This document shows, piece after piece, positions 18,607 through 28,461 of a stretch of DNA of 64,000 nt. Origin of the DNA: Clostridium oryzae (GTDB lineage: Bacteria > Bacillota > Clostridia > Clostridiales > Clostridiaceae). Position 1 is the first letter of the stretch. Every line of letters starts with the position of its first letter. Made by a program: the position numbers and the translations under genes. The notes below the pieces were generated by a model. That model was not told the origin of the DNA. It was given only the letters and a program-made list of their open reading frames with translations, and did not search any database. The stretch spans positions 59,329 through 123,328 of the forward strand of contig NZ_MZGV01000006.1 in assembly GCF_002029235.1 (NCBI RefSeq), in the 5' to 3' direction.

Positions 18607-19293
18607 GTGAGTTCTATTTTAATTGCTGATGATGAAAAAGAAATAGTGGAATTAATAGATTTCTATATGAAAAATAATGGCTACACTACCTACAGTGCGT
18701 TCAGCGGCAGGGAAGCTCTTGAAATTTTTGAAAAAGAACAGCTCGACCTTATAATACTAGATATCATGATGCCACAACTCGATGGAAAAGAGGTCTTGAA
18801 AAAAATCAGAGAAAAAGATAATGTACCAGTGATATTTTTATCTGCAAAAGGTGAAGATATCGATAAAATAGATGGATTATTCCTTGGTGCAGATGATTAT
18901 CTGTCCAAACCTTTTAATCCTATGGAACTAATTGCAAGAGTTAATGCCCTATTAAGAAGAAGCGATATAGTTAATAATAAGCAAAATGAAAATACAATCA
19001 CCAGCGGTTATCTGCTTCTGGACCAAACAGCTTGCAAATTATACAGAGATAATAGTGAACTCCAGCTTACTTCCTTTGAGTATAAGCTTATACGTTTCTT
19101 TATGAAGAATAAAAACAAGGTATTTACTAAAGGTCAGCTATACGAGGCAGCATGGGGAGAATGCTACCTAGGAGACGAGAGGATTATAATGGTTTATATA
19201 AGTAAATTGAGAGAGAAAATAGAAGTAAATCCCAAAGAACCAAAGTTTATTAAAACCATACGAGGCCTTGGGTACATTTTTGAAGGGAATTAA
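18607..19293 (+). CDS. OmpR-family response regulator
   Basis: 228 residues: receiver domain with IADDEKE, phospho-acceptor in LIILDIMMPQLDG (about Asp50), LSAKGED and YLSKPFNP; then a winged-helix DNA-binding domain (LTSFEYKLIRFFMKN, RIIMVYISKLREKI, IRGLGYIFEGN). GTG at 18607 is chosen because AGAGGT lies seven bases before it; the ATG at 18592 would place that sequence inside the gene. The stop is 4 bp before the kinase start, so the two form an operon. It diverges from the ABC pair and likely regulates it through the repeat in that promoter. Confidence 0.92.
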   Translation: MSSILIADDEKEIVELIDFYMKNNGYTTYSAFSGREALEIFEKEQLDLIILDIMMPQLDGKEVLKKIREKDNVPVIFLSAKGEDIDKIDGLFLGADDYLSKPFNPMELIARVNALLRRSDIVNNKQNENTITSGYLLLDQTACKLYRDNSELQLTSFEYKLIRFFMKNKNKVFTKGQLYEAAWGECYLGDERIIMVYISKLREKIEVNPKEPKFIKTIRGLGYIFEGN

Positions 19294-19297
19294 CATC

Positions 19298-20734
19298 ATG
19301 AAGATCAATCTTAATATTCTTAAGAAAAAACTGAGTATAAAAGGCTTCCTTATTATAAATTATTTAGTAACCTTTTTAATATTATATTTAGTTCTACAAC
19401 TCTCATATACTTCTTCCTCATTTATTTCAGAAAAATTTATCTTTAAAAATGAACACATAGGCAGGACCTCCTTCCGCACCTACTACAACAAAGACTTTAA
19501 TAAAATAAAGTTAGGATTTCTCTCAGATATTGACGGCTGGGAAGAAGTTTTAGATCAGAATAAAAAAGTAATCTTTATAAAGGGCAAGAAAAAAGATAAT
19601 ATAATGAAATATAACGAAAAACAGCTATTTGATCTGGTTTCCATTAACGATTATTCTCCTAAATGTCCTTTTGTCGGACAAGTTTTTATGGTAAAAGGTA
19701 AGCATGGAGAGCCATATATTTTTCTATATAAAATTGACAGGAGAAAAATTTCTTATTCGCTTTTATATACACCTAACTTTTATACTAAAAAGGACAGCAT
19801 TTTTAGCTTAAAATCGTATGGTCTTCTATACTTAATACAGTTCATCTATCTGATAATAGGTATCTATATTTATAGTATTATAAGCTCAAAATTTATAACA
19901 AACCCCCTCAAAACCTTTATTGACAGTATAAAAAGCTTCAAGAAACTTAATTATAAGACCAGAGCTGACATAAAGGGTTTAAGGGAACTGCAGGAAGTTG
20001 AAAATGAATTTAATGAAATGGTACTAAAACTTAATATGGTTGAAGAGGAAAACAAAAGAATTGATGCTAGTAAAAAGAGACTCTTAGTAGATGTATCTCA
20101 TGACCTAAAAACACCTATAACCTCTATTCAAGGATTTTCTAAACTTCTGCTGGAAGAAAATATAACCCCTGAGCAAGAAAAAAAATTCTTAAAAATAATA
20201 TATAGCAAAGCTGTATATTCAACAGCTCTTATAGAAGATTTGTTTTCACTTTCAAAATTGGAAGATTCCGAATTTTTACCTTCCTTAATTGAACTTGATT
20301 TTACCGAATGGTTTAGACGCCTTGTAGCAGAATACTTCGAGGAATTTAAAAATAAACATTTTGAGCTTGATCTTGATATCAGTGAGCATCCTGTTTTATT
20401 TAAGTTTGATGAAAAGCTCATGAAAAGGGCTATTTCCAATATTTTCAATAACACTCTAACTCATAATGAGGATTATACCCGCTTAAAGATTGGATGCTAT
20501 TTAAAAGATAACAATGCAATCCTTGAGATTGGCAGCAGCGCAGACATTGATGAAACCATAAAAAATACAATATTCGAACCCTTTGTAAAAGCAGAAAGCA
20601 GCAGTTCTAGTGGAAGCGGCCTCGGCCTGGCTATAACAAAAAAAATTATAGAAAAACATGGCGGAAACATAAAACTGACCTCCAGTGAAACTGAAAAAAT
20701 ACTGTTCACTATATGTATCCCCGTTAAACCTTAG
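19298..20734 (+). CDS. Sensor histidine kinase (HAMP, HisKA, HATPase)
   Basis: 478 residues. TM1 near residues 15-40, a ~130-residue extracellular loop, TM2 near 170-195, a HAMP-like linker, then HisKA with VDVSHDLKTPITSIQ (His acceptor), N-box IFNNTLTHNED, an abbreviated G1 box (EIGSSADIDETI) and G2 SGSGLGLAITKKI. The G1 box lacks the usual DNGxG, so ATP binding may be altered, although this degeneracy also occurs in related clostridial kinases. ATG at 19298 with GAAGGGA is preferred to an upstream start inside the regulator gene. Cognate regulator is the gene immediately before. Converges on the next kinase gene. Confidence 0.9.
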   Translation: MKINLNILKKKLSIKGFLIINYLVTFLILYLVLQLSYTSSSFISEKFIFKNEHIGRTSFRTYYNKDFNKIKLGFLSDIDGWEEVLDQNKKVIFIKGKKKDNIMKYNEKQLFDLVSINDYSPKCPFVGQVFMVKGKHGEPYIFLYKIDRRKISYSLLYTPNFYTKKDSIFSLKSYGLLYLIQFIYLIIGIYIYSIISSKFITNPLKTFIDSIKSFKKLNYKTRADIKGLRELQEVENEFNEMVLKLNMVEEENKRIDASKKRLLVDVSHDLKTPITSIQGFSKLLLEENITPEQEKKFLKIIYSKAVYSTALIEDLFSLSKLEDSEFLPSLIELDFTEWFRRLVAEYFEEFKNKHFELDLDISEHPVLFKFDEKLMKRAISNIFNNTLTHNEDYTRLKIGCYLKDNNAILEIGSSADIDETIKNTIFEPFVKAESSSSSGSGLGLAITKKIIEKHGGNIKLTSSETEKILFTICIPVKP

Positions 20735-20759
20735 TTCTTACTAAAAACAGATAATAGAA

Positions 20760-22160
20760 TTATTCTGGAAACTCTATTTTTATTGTAGTACCACTATTTA
20801 TCTTACTTGTTACATATATTTTTCCATCATGTGCTTCTATTATCTGCTTTGCGATTGCCATTCCAAGCCCAGAACCTTTTACATTTACAGCAGTGCTGGT
20901 TCCTCTGTAATATCTCTCAAAGAGCTTTTTTAAATCCTCCTTTGCTATCCCTCTCCCATTATCTTTAATAATTACATATATTTTATCCGACTTTATCATT
21001 GAAATTTTTATTGCAGTATCAGCTTCATTATGAAGCACTGCATTGTATATCAAATTATCAAAAGCTCTCCTTAGAAGGGTGCTATCAAAGCAAAAATTTA
21101 TCTTATCCTCACTGCAGTCAAACACTATATTTCTGTCTTCATACTCTGAATGATTAAGCACATCTATTATTATTTCCTTCATCAGCCTCACTAAATTTCC
21201 ATCTTTCCTGTTTATCGGAAGCATATTATTTTTTAGCTGATAAGTAAAGTTCAAATTTTCAACTATGCTCTCAATATTTTTTGCATTCTTATGTATAATC
21301 GCAGCATATTTATTTACTTCCTCAGTATCAGCTTCATATTCCGGATCTATTAGCATTTCAGAATAACCTTTTATAGGTGATAATGGAGTCTTTAGATCGT
21401 GAGAAATATTCGCTATCCATTCCTCCCTCAATTTTTCATCTCTCTCTCTTTCGATTTTATTAGCTTTAAGCTTTTCATCCAAAGCATTCAGGCTGGCATA
21501 CACCTCACGATATAGTCCCTTTTCCCTCATGGGAGCATAGGAATTCGTTTTTAAACCTTCTATTCCAGCTGTCATACCAGATAAAATACGATTAGTTTTT
21601 ACTCCAAACACTGTAATAAAAAACAGGGTTGTCAATAACATTCCAGCCACAATAAATTTAAATGTAGCAGCTTTTCCATAATCTAAATAGAAGGTTAGCT
21701 TTAGTACTTTTACAGGAAAGCCTATAATATATGTCCATTTATAGCCTCTATTATCAACGCTTCCAACGAAAGTTGAATACTTTTTTGATTTGACTCCATT
21801 TTTATATATCTGTACTATTTCTATCGGGGAGTAGTGAGTTTTCATTCCTATGGGACTGTTATAGTTTGTAACCACATATCCATATCTGTCAACAATCTGA
21901 ATAAAAAGCTTATGCTTTTTTAATTCATCTTTTCCTGAAATCGAAAGTTGAGGTTTCCCATTTACAAAGCTAATATTTTTAGAAAAATTATTTGTAAAAG
22001 ATATTGGATAGCTGCTCCAAGTAACATCGCTGCTACTCTTACCAACACTGCTGTTCATTAAATAAATTACTATCGCTGAGGAAATGAAAGCAAAAACCAG
22101 AAAAAGTATCAAAAACATTGAATATAAATGAGGAAGTGCATTATATTTTGACTTTTTCAT
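20760..22160 (-). CDS. Sensor histidine kinase of BceAB-adjacent system
   Basis: 466 residues. TM1 near 17-38, extracellular region ~40-165, TM2 near 170-195, HAMP-like linker, HisKA with IANISHDLKTPLSPIKG (His acceptor), N-box NLIYNAVLHNEAD, G1 IKDNGRGI, F-box and GSGLGMAIAKQI. All ATP-binding motifs look intact, unlike the convergent kinase. The extracellular sensor differs from BceS-type intramembrane-sensing kinases, which have almost no loop, so this may sense a ligand directly. The gene lies 13 bp after its response regulator. A 25-bp gap separates it from the convergent kinase; I see no clear terminator there. Confidence 0.92.
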   Translation of the reverse strand: MKKSKYNALPHLYSMFLILFLVFAFISSAIVIYLMNSSVGKSSSDVTWSSYPISFTNNFSKNISFVNGKPQLSISGKDELKKHKLFIQIVDRYGYVVTNYNSPIGMKTHYSPIEIVQIYKNGVKSKKYSTFVGSVDNRGYKWTYIIGFPVKVLKLTFYLDYGKAATFKFIVAGMLLTTLFFITVFGVKTNRILSGMTAGIEGLKTNSYAPMREKGLYREVYASLNALDEKLKANKIERERDEKLREEWIANISHDLKTPLSPIKGYSEMLIDPEYEADTEEVNKYAAIIHKNAKNIESIVENLNFTYQLKNNMLPINRKDGNLVRLMKEIIIDVLNHSEYEDRNIVFDCSEDKINFCFDSTLLRRAFDNLIYNAVLHNEADTAIKISMIKSDKIYVIIKDNGRGIAKEDLKKLFERYYRGTSTAVNVKGSGLGMAIAKQIIEAHDGKIYVTSKINSGTTIKIEFPE

Positions 22161-22173
22161 TTATCATCGCTCC

Positions 22174-22890
22174 TTACTTATTTACAAGCTTGTACCCAAG
22201 TCCTATTACTGTAATAATAAACTTTGGTTTTGACGGATTATCTTCAAGTTTTTCTCTTAGATGCCTTATGTGGACAGAAATAGTGTTATCATATCCAATA
22301 TAATCTTCTCCCCATACCACGTCACACAATACTTCCTTATTAACAATTTTGTTTTGATTCTCTGCTAAATACAAAAGAAGCTGATATTCTTTTGCTGTAA
22401 GTATAACCTCATCACCATTTTTGTACACTTGAGAATGTTCACTATCAATAGTAATATCGCTCACTTCTATAACACAACTGTTATTAGCCTTCTTCATACC
22501 AGCATATTGCTGTCTCCTGAGCTGTGCCTTTATACGAAAGGCTATTTCTCTTGGACTAAACGGCTTAGTAATGTAATCATCTCCGCCCATACTCAAGCCC
22601 ATAATCTTGTCTGTCTCTCTGTTTTTTGAAGAGAGAAAAAGTATCGGACAATAAGAAAATTCTCTTATTCTTTTGCACACCTCAATACCATCGATATCTG
22701 GCAGCATTATATCAAGTACTACTACATCTGGACTTTCATGACGACACCTTAATATGCCGTCTAATCCATTATGCGCTGCATATACATTCTTAAAACCTTC
22801 TTTTAATAAAACTGTCTCTATTAAATCTGTAATGTCCTTCTCATCATCTATAATTAATATTTTTCTATTTAAAAAATCTGATTCACTCAT
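22174..22890 (-). CDS. OmpR-family response regulator
   Basis: 238 residues with receiver domain (LIIDDEKDITDL, VVLDIMLPDIDG acceptor Asp, FLSSKNRE, YITKPFSP) and C-terminal winged helix (LTAKEYQLLLYLAEN, TISVHIRHLREKL, VIGLGYKLV). The start chosen is ATG at 22890, with AGGAG upstream; in-frame sequence further upstream reads through the promoter region and is not typical protein. It is divergent from the BceA-type gene. Repeats in that promoter are the likely binding site. Forms an operon with the kinase that follows. Confidence 0.92.
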   Translation of the reverse strand: MSESDFLNRKILIIDDEKDITDLIETVLLKEGFKNVYAAHNGLDGILRCRHESPDVVVLDIMLPDIDGIEVCKRIREFSYCPILFLSSKNRETDKIMGLSMGGDDYITKPFSPREIAFRIKAQLRRQQYAGMKKANNSCVIEVSDITIDSEHSQVYKNGDEVILTAKEYQLLLYLAENQNKIVNKEVLCDVVWGEDYIGYDNTISVHIRHLREKLEDNPSKPKFIITVIGLGYKLVNK

Positions 22891-23029
22891 TTTAAATACT
22901 CCTATCCTTCTTTTCACTATATAAATTATACGGTCAAAAACATGCACAAAGCAACTGTCACAAGAAACTGTGTTTAACCCGCTAAGCGAGCCAAATCTAA
23001 GAACATAAAACAAATTACTTCGCAAAAAC

Positions 23030-23084
23030 TTAAGATGAAATTAAGATGCTTTTAGGAATGGCTTAATACCACCCGTGTACAATC
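23030..23084 (+). promoter_or_regulatory. BceAB-type promoter with TTAAGATG repeats
   Basis: TTAAGATG occurs at 23030-23037 and 23041-23048, spaced exactly 11 bp, with a weaker third copy (TTAGGAAT) at 23052. A TACAAT preceded by GTG lies at 23079-23084, so the repeats occupy about -50 to -30. This is the usual architecture for an OmpR-family activator; the divergent regulator is the likely protein. Confidence 0.55.
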
Positions 23085-23121
23085 CTAATTGAAGTTAAAT
23101 AAATAACACGGAGGTATTTTC

Positions 23122-23889
23122 ATGAATGTAATGGAAGTTAAAAACGTAAAAAAAATATACAATTCAAAACATGGTGGAAGCGAATCAAAAGCCTTAAACG
23201 GAGTCAGTTTTTCTGTTCAAAAAGGAGAATTTTTGGGAATTATGGGACCCTCAGGAGCTGGTAAATCAACTTTATTAAATGTGATATCCACTATCGATAT
23301 CCCTACAACAGGAACAGTTACAATTGGAGGAAAAAGTTTTTTAAACCTCGATGATGACGAGCTATCAAAGTTTAGAAGAAAAAAGCTTGGTTTCATTTTT
23401 CAGGATTATAATCTTCTCGACACACTTACCCTAAAAGAAAATATCATTTTACCCCTCTCACTATCCAATGTAAAGGCTGCCACTATGAAAGCAAAATTAA
23501 ATGAAATCAGCAGTATTTTGAATATTAAGAGCATCTTAAATAAGTACCCCTATGAAGTCTCTGGAGGTCAGAAACAGAGAGCTGCAGCTGCAAGAGCTAT
23601 AATTACAAAGCCAGAAATCGTGCTTGCCGATGAACCAACCGGAGCGCTCGATTCAAAATCTTCAACAGAACTGTTAGAAAGCCTCTCTCTCTTAAATAAA
23701 AATAATGAGGCAACAATTGTTATGGTAACTCATGATGCTTTTGCTGCAAGCTACTGCAATAGAATTATATTTATAAAAGACGGAAAGCTCTATATCGAAC
23801 TAGAAAAAAATGGCGAAAGGAAGGAATTTTATAGCGAGATTCTTAAAACCCTTGCCACAGTAGGAGATGATAAAAGTGACGCTATTTAA
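23122..23889 (+). CDS. BceA-type ABC transporter ATPase
   Basis: 255 residues of the MacB/BceA class. Walker A GPSGAGKST, Q-loop FIFQDYNLLDTL, signature VSGGQKQRAAAARA, Walker B IVLADEPTGALDS and switch His MVTHDA are complete. Such ATPases pair with a large FtsX-type permease to confer resistance to, and sense, bacitracin-like or lantibiotic peptides. CGGAGG precedes ATG at 23122. The gene overlaps the permease start by 14 bp, indicating translational coupling, and follows a promoter with OmpR-type repeats. Confidence 0.93.
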   Translation: MNVMEVKNVKKIYNSKHGGSESKALNGVSFSVQKGEFLGIMGPSGAGKSTLLNVISTIDIPTTGTVTIGGKSFLNLDDDELSKFRRKKLGFIFQDYNLLDTLTLKENIILPLSLSNVKAATMKAKLNEISSILNIKSILNKYPYEVSGGQKQRAAAARAIITKPEIVLADEPTGALDSKSSTELLESLSLLNKNNEATIVMVTHDAFAASYCNRIIFIKDGKLYIELEKNGERKEFYSEILKTLATVGDDKSDAI

Positions 23890-25864
23890 CCTTGGTGCTA
23901 AAAACGTTAAACACAATTTCAAAAACTATATTTCATACTTTATAAGCAGCTTTATTTCTGTTTTTATACTGACAATATTTTTTTCAATATACTTCAATCC
24001 CCATATACACAGCTTCAGTTCCTCAAGAGTTAAGGTCGTCGCTGTTTTCAAGGCAGCAGCTATAGTCGTCATAGTTTTTTCAGCTATTTTTATATGGTAT
24101 GCAAATAGCTATTTTATAAAAAACAAAAAGAAACAGGTTGCACTATACTCTCTTCTTGGAATGAAAAAGAAAGAAATTGGTATATTAATGTTCTGTGAAA
24201 ACATCTTTCTTGGAATACTATCAATAGTCATCGCCGTACCGCTAGGCGAATTTTCATCAAATTTCTTTTTGAAGTTATATGCTATGTGTATAAAATCAAA
24301 TACCTCTATTAAATATAGCTTTGACATTAAATCCATATTGATGACAATTATGGTTTTTGTAATTATATTTGCACTAAATTCGATGAAAGCTTACTATGTG
24401 ATATATGATTATGAGCTTATCGAGCTTATGCATGCCGATAAGGAAGGAGAAAGTTCACCTAAATTTTCTAAAGCCTTAGCATTGTTGTCATTAATAATGG
24501 TACTAGGGGGATATATTGTTACGCTAAATGTTGATTTATCTTCTGGTGGTAAACAAATGATGTATAAAATTCTGGCATTAAGTGTGATTATTGTTGCCGG
24601 CACATATATTTTATTTAACAATCTGTTGATTTATGTTTTTAAACTATCACAGAAAAATAAAAAGACCTATTACAAATGGCAAAACCTATTGAGTATCTCT
24701 CAACTTACCTACAGGATTAAAGGCAACAGCAATCTGCTTGCAACCATATCGATTATTTCTGCAGTTGCAATGACGGCTCTTTGCTTTACCTTTAGTTTTA
24801 ATAAAATGCTGGATGAATCTGTTCCAAATTCAGCTCCATTTACAATATCTTATGATGGTGGGGATAAAACCTTAAATAAAGAAGTATCTGCTGTTATTAG
24901 AAAGGATAAAGGAAATAGCATAACCTACAAAAAGGACTTTAAAATAATAAAAGGAAGTGGCCGTACACCAAAATATAAAGGTTCCTTGGAAAAATTATCC
25001 AGTTTTCCTTTTGACATATACATAATATCACTTTCTGAATACAACGATATTATGGAAAATTCGAATCTCAGCAAGTGCACTGGATCTTCTGCAAGAGTTA
25101 CCGACATTAAAATCAATAATAATAACCAGTGTTTTTTCATTGAAGCAAGCGATTTAGCTAGTAAAAGAGGAAGGTTGACTGGCAGTAAGCTCCACACTAC
25201 TATTGGTGATAACTCGTATAAATTTAATATTTCAGATTCAGATATTAAAGGTGTTTTAGGATATAAATTACAAAAAGCAACTATCGTCGTAAAGGATACG
25301 GTTTTCAAGCAGCTTGCTGCCTCAACCAAAAACAATATAGTAACTTGGAGAACATATAATCTAAAAAAACAGTATGATATTAAAAGTATTGCTGAAAAGC
25401 TTAATACAATTATTCCATCAGACAAAGTTTTTGTATGTTACTATAATAATTATATAATGATGCATAGTTTGTACGGTACTTTTACATTTATCGGTATGTT
25501 TTTAGGAATTCTCTTTATCGCTTCAACAGGCAGCATAATGTATTACAAGCAATTAATGGAGGCACATGAGGATAAGCATAGATACACTGTACTTTCAAAG
25601 ATAGGTTTGAGCAAAAAAAAGACCTTAAAGCTTGTTGTCAAACAGGTTGGATTTATTTTTATTGTACCACTTTTATTTGGTACTCTTCATAGTGCTGTTG
25701 CACTTAAAGTTTATGTTCATTACCTCGATCAAGGAGGTTGGGGCAACTCAATACATGCAATACAGTTAATAGGCATTATGATGGGAATATATGCAGCAGC
25801 TTATTTGTTCTACTATCTACTCTCAGTTATAGCATATATGAAAATTATCAGCAGAAAAGCCTAA
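23876..25864 (+). CDS. BceB-type FtsX permease
   Basis: 662 residues with the BceB layout: TM near 18-38, FtsX helices at about 55-180, further helices near 200-255, then a ~220-residue extracellular domain (about 320-530) and a C-terminal FtsX block of three to four helices from about 540. GTG at 23876 is preferred over ATG at 23867 because AGGAG lies at optimal distance from the GTG but abuts the ATG. With its ATPase it likely frees cell-wall precursors from peptide antibiotics. The extracellular domain is the ligand-facing part and is the least conserved, so the antibiotic cannot be predicted. Confidence 0.92.
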   Translation: MTLFNLGAKNVKHNFKNYISYFISSFISVFILTIFFSIYFNPHIHSFSSSRVKVVAVFKAAAIVVIVFSAIFIWYANSYFIKNKKKQVALYSLLGMKKKEIGILMFCENIFLGILSIVIAVPLGEFSSNFFLKLYAMCIKSNTSIKYSFDIKSILMTIMVFVIIFALNSMKAYYVIYDYELIELMHADKEGESSPKFSKALALLSLIMVLGGYIVTLNVDLSSGGKQMMYKILALSVIIVAGTYILFNNLLIYVFKLSQKNKKTYYKWQNLLSISQLTYRIKGNSNLLATISIISAVAMTALCFTFSFNKMLDESVPNSAPFTISYDGGDKTLNKEVSAVIRKDKGNSITYKKDFKIIKGSGRTPKYKGSLEKLSSFPFDIYIISLSEYNDIMENSNLSKCTGSSARVTDIKINNNNQCFFIEASDLASKRGRLTGSKLHTTIGDNSYKFNISDSDIKGVLGYKLQKATIVVKDTVFKQLAASTKNNIVTWRTYNLKKQYDIKSIAEKLNTIIPSDKVFVCYYNNYIMMHSLYGTFTFIGMFLGILFIASTGSIMYYKQLMEAHEDKHRYTVLSKIGLSKKKTLKLVVKQVGFIFIVPLLFGTLHSAVALKVYVHYLDQGGWGNSIHAIQLIGIMMGIYAAAYLFYYLLSVIAYMKIISRKA

Positions 25865-25965
25865 TGCATTCAACAAATAAGAATTAATCGATATATTCAT
25901 GTGTCAAATTTCTATGTGCATCACACATTTTCTGCATTGATACATTCCTAAAACTCTTTTTTGAT

Positions 25966-25993
25966 TTACCTTAATGCTATAAGAGGCTATAAT
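25966..25993 (+). promoter_or_regulatory. Promoter of EamA pseudogene (duplicated sequence)
   Basis: TTACCT, a 16-bp spacer and TATAAT. The same arrangement (TTGCCT, 16 bp, TATAAT) with similar flanks precedes the intact EamA gene at 54.2 kb, showing that the duplication included the promoter. Confidence 0.5.
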
Positions 25994-26073
25994 ATTATGT
26001 GGGTTCGAAAGATATTATTTTAATAGAAATAATATCTTTCCAATATGAACGTTCTCACGTGGAGGATAAAGAT

Positions 26074-26802
26074 TTGAACAATTACAAAGGAATAGTCTAT
26101 GCACTCTTATCATCAACAGCATTCGGAATCATGCCTATTTTAGCTAGAGTTGCATATGTTAATGGTTCTAACCCAACCACTGTATTAGTATTTAGATTTA
26201 TAATCTCAGCATTAAGATTACTTTTTTATCTAAAATGCATTAAGATTAATATCCGTTTGGGAAAGGAACAGATATTATTATTATTGATAAATACTGTTGG
26301 ATACACTATAACAACGCTAGCGCTATTTATGTCTTACAACTATTTAGGCGCAGGCCTCGCGACAACTCTGCACTATATATCCAGTTGTTGTTTACATAAC
26401 AGGTTTCATATTTTTTAAGAATAAACTAAGCGCCAAAAAAAATTATATCTCTGTTACTCGCTGCTACTGGTGTATATTTGCTTTAGTTCATCAATAGGCA
26501 CTACTTTATATGGAGTATTTAATAATACTATAACCCTAAATTTTAACTTTAAAGCTGTAGTATGTTATCCAGGAATATCAATAATCTCAACTATAGTGTC
26601 AATAATTTTACTGCTAAAGGCCACAAAAATAATAGGTGTCTCCTCCTCTGCAATACTTGGAACTTTTGAGCCTATAGTCAGCATATTTTTAGGAGTATTA
26701 TTTCTTGGCGAAAAGTTATCTATTGTTTTATTAATCGGAAGTATATTTATACTAACTTCTACAATCGTACTAGCTAGAGATAGATATGCACATTCTAACT
26801 AG
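26074..26802 (+). pseudogene. EamA/DMT transporter pseudogene
   Basis: Decayed copy of the drug/metabolite transporter at 54.3 kb, with high nucleotide identity from the shared TTG start (GGAGGATAAAGA upstream) to the C-terminus. Lesions seen by alignment to the intact copy: loss of 2 bp near 26372 shifts the frame and leads to a stop at 26418; an A-run expansion near 26440; and a deletion equivalent to 54726-54871 (146 bp) between two ATTTG words, leaving one ATTTG at 26476. The 3' part stays open as a C-terminal fragment (26470-26802). Not expected to encode a working ten-helix transporter. Confidence 0.9.
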
Positions 26803-26831
26803 GAAATGTTTCGCTCTCCATAGCCGACAGC

Positions 26832-28043
26832 CTATACAGTAAACTTTGCAACAATACTTTTTAACCTTTGTGCATTATCCATGCTAATTTGCATTTCATC
26901 CTTACTGTACTGCTTACCTGTGTTTAACATAGCTTGATAATCATTTTTAACATTAACATCCATAAACTGCATAATGGTTTCCGAGCTTGTAGAAAGATTT
27001 TCAACTGATGTAATAGCTTCATTTGCTACTCTTTGAATTTCCTTCACTGTCAAACTAGAATTTTCTGCGAGCTTGCCTATTTCTTCAGCCACTACCGTAA
27101 ACCCTTTGCCAGCCTCTCCTGCACGTGCTGCCTCTATGGATGCATTTAATGCAAGTAAGTTTGTTTGTGATGAGATTTTTAATATAGAATCTGAGAGCTG
27201 TGTTATTTGTCGTATAGATTTAGCTTGCTCCAAAGCTGCTTCTAATTTTATTTTGGCCTCTCCATAAATTTCTTCCGTTGTTTTTTGCGATGCAATTGCA
27301 TTAGCTTTTAATTCCTCTGCCCTCTTATTAATTTCTGCAGATGCAGCCGTTTCTTCCATATCTGCTGACAATTCTTCAGCAGTAGCTGCTGTGTTCTCCA
27401 CATTATCGTTAAGCTGCTCTAAGCTTTTAGCTGGGGCCTTTGCCATATCAATAACTGTACTAGAACATTCATCCACTTCAATGATTATCGACCTAAGATT
27501 AGCAATAAATCTATTTACACTAGCTGCTAATTCACCAATCTCATCTTTAGATGAAACATTGATTTGCTGTGTCAAATCCCCCCCATTTTCTGCAAGATTA
27601 TTAATTTCCTTTTTTAGTAATTTTATAGGGTTGACTATACTCTTCGATATCAACATTAACATTAGAGCTGATAATAAAATTATTACCGCTATTGAGGTTA
27701 ACAACATAATTATAGACCTTTGCACTGACAGTTCGATATGGCTAATAGAATGCTCTATACCCTGCTTTGATTTAATTTTGAATGAATCCACTGACTTATT
27801 GATAGTCTCCGCTGTCTTGTCAAACTCACTCATTGTTTGATTTCCTTTAGCTGGTCCGCCAGCTATGTATGCTTTAGCCATATTCTTACCAGTCTCATAA
27901 TAAGGATTAAAATCCTGCTACATTTTTTCTATTTCCCTCTTACTCTCTGGATTCAACTTAATGAGTTCCTTAATGATTATATTAACCTGCTGTGCATATG
28001 TTTCAGCTTTACTAAATCCATCATTAAAACCCTCTGCGCGCCT
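26832..28043 (-). pseudogene. Methyl-accepting chemotaxis protein, decayed and 5'-truncated
   Basis: Minus-strand chemoreceptor remnant. The open part (26832-27881) has a TM helix ([20 protein letters not shown]), HAMP, and signalling-tip motif [21 protein letters not shown]. Upstream, receptor-like sequence (AETYAQQVN...NPESKREIEKM) continues in frame to about 28043 but is interrupted by TAG at 27918-27920. Two in-frame deletions are apparent against normal receptors: in the adaptation helix (TAASAE joined to INKRAEEL) and near the C-terminus (GKQYSKDE joined to MQISMDNAQ). The 5' end is fused to a truncated Rrf2 gene. The combination argues for a dead gene, though an internal start could still yield a 349-residue fragment. 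Confidence 0.85.
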
Positions 28044-28348
28044 ACTTGACACTTAAGGTTTGGATCCTCATGAAAATTGAAAAGCTCTCCTTCCTCTACC
28101 ACTGCCACCGCCTTATATACATCTAACAAAGTAATCTGATCAAGTTCCCTTGTTAAATAATATCCTCCTGTTCCAGCTTTTGTCCCAATAAATCCTGCTG
28201 CTCTTAATTTACTCACTATTCTTCTAATTACTACGGCATTAGTATTCACACTTTTGGCAATCCATTCTGAAGTACAAACAACAACTCCACCCATAGATAT
28301 CAAAGCCATAATATGAACAGCCATAGTAAAGCGACTACTTATTTTCAT
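27977..28348 (-). pseudogene. Rrf2-family regulator with replaced C-terminus
   Basis: 123 residues. Residues 1-100 are a good Rrf2 winged-helix protein (RFTMAVHIMALIS, SVNTNAVVIRRIVSKLRAAGFI, GTGGYYLTRE, LDVYKAVAVVEEGELFNFHEDPN). The dimer and cluster-region C-terminus is lost: after NLKCQVG the frame enters the chemoreceptor remnant out of frame, adding ~20 unrelated residues (to 27977). Only one Cys of the usual three-Cys cluster-binding set remains. The promoter side and RBS (AAGGAGAG) look intact, so a DNA-binding fragment may still be made. Rrf2 proteins are DNA-binding regulators, often redox- or metabolite-responsive. Confidence 0.7.
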
Positions 28349-28461
28349 TTAAATTCTCTCCTTGTAACCATTATAGTTACACCAATTACGTTTGTCAACT
28401 AATAATGGTTATTATATCGCATTAAATTTTTTTAACTTTTTTTACCTATTGCTAACCTATA

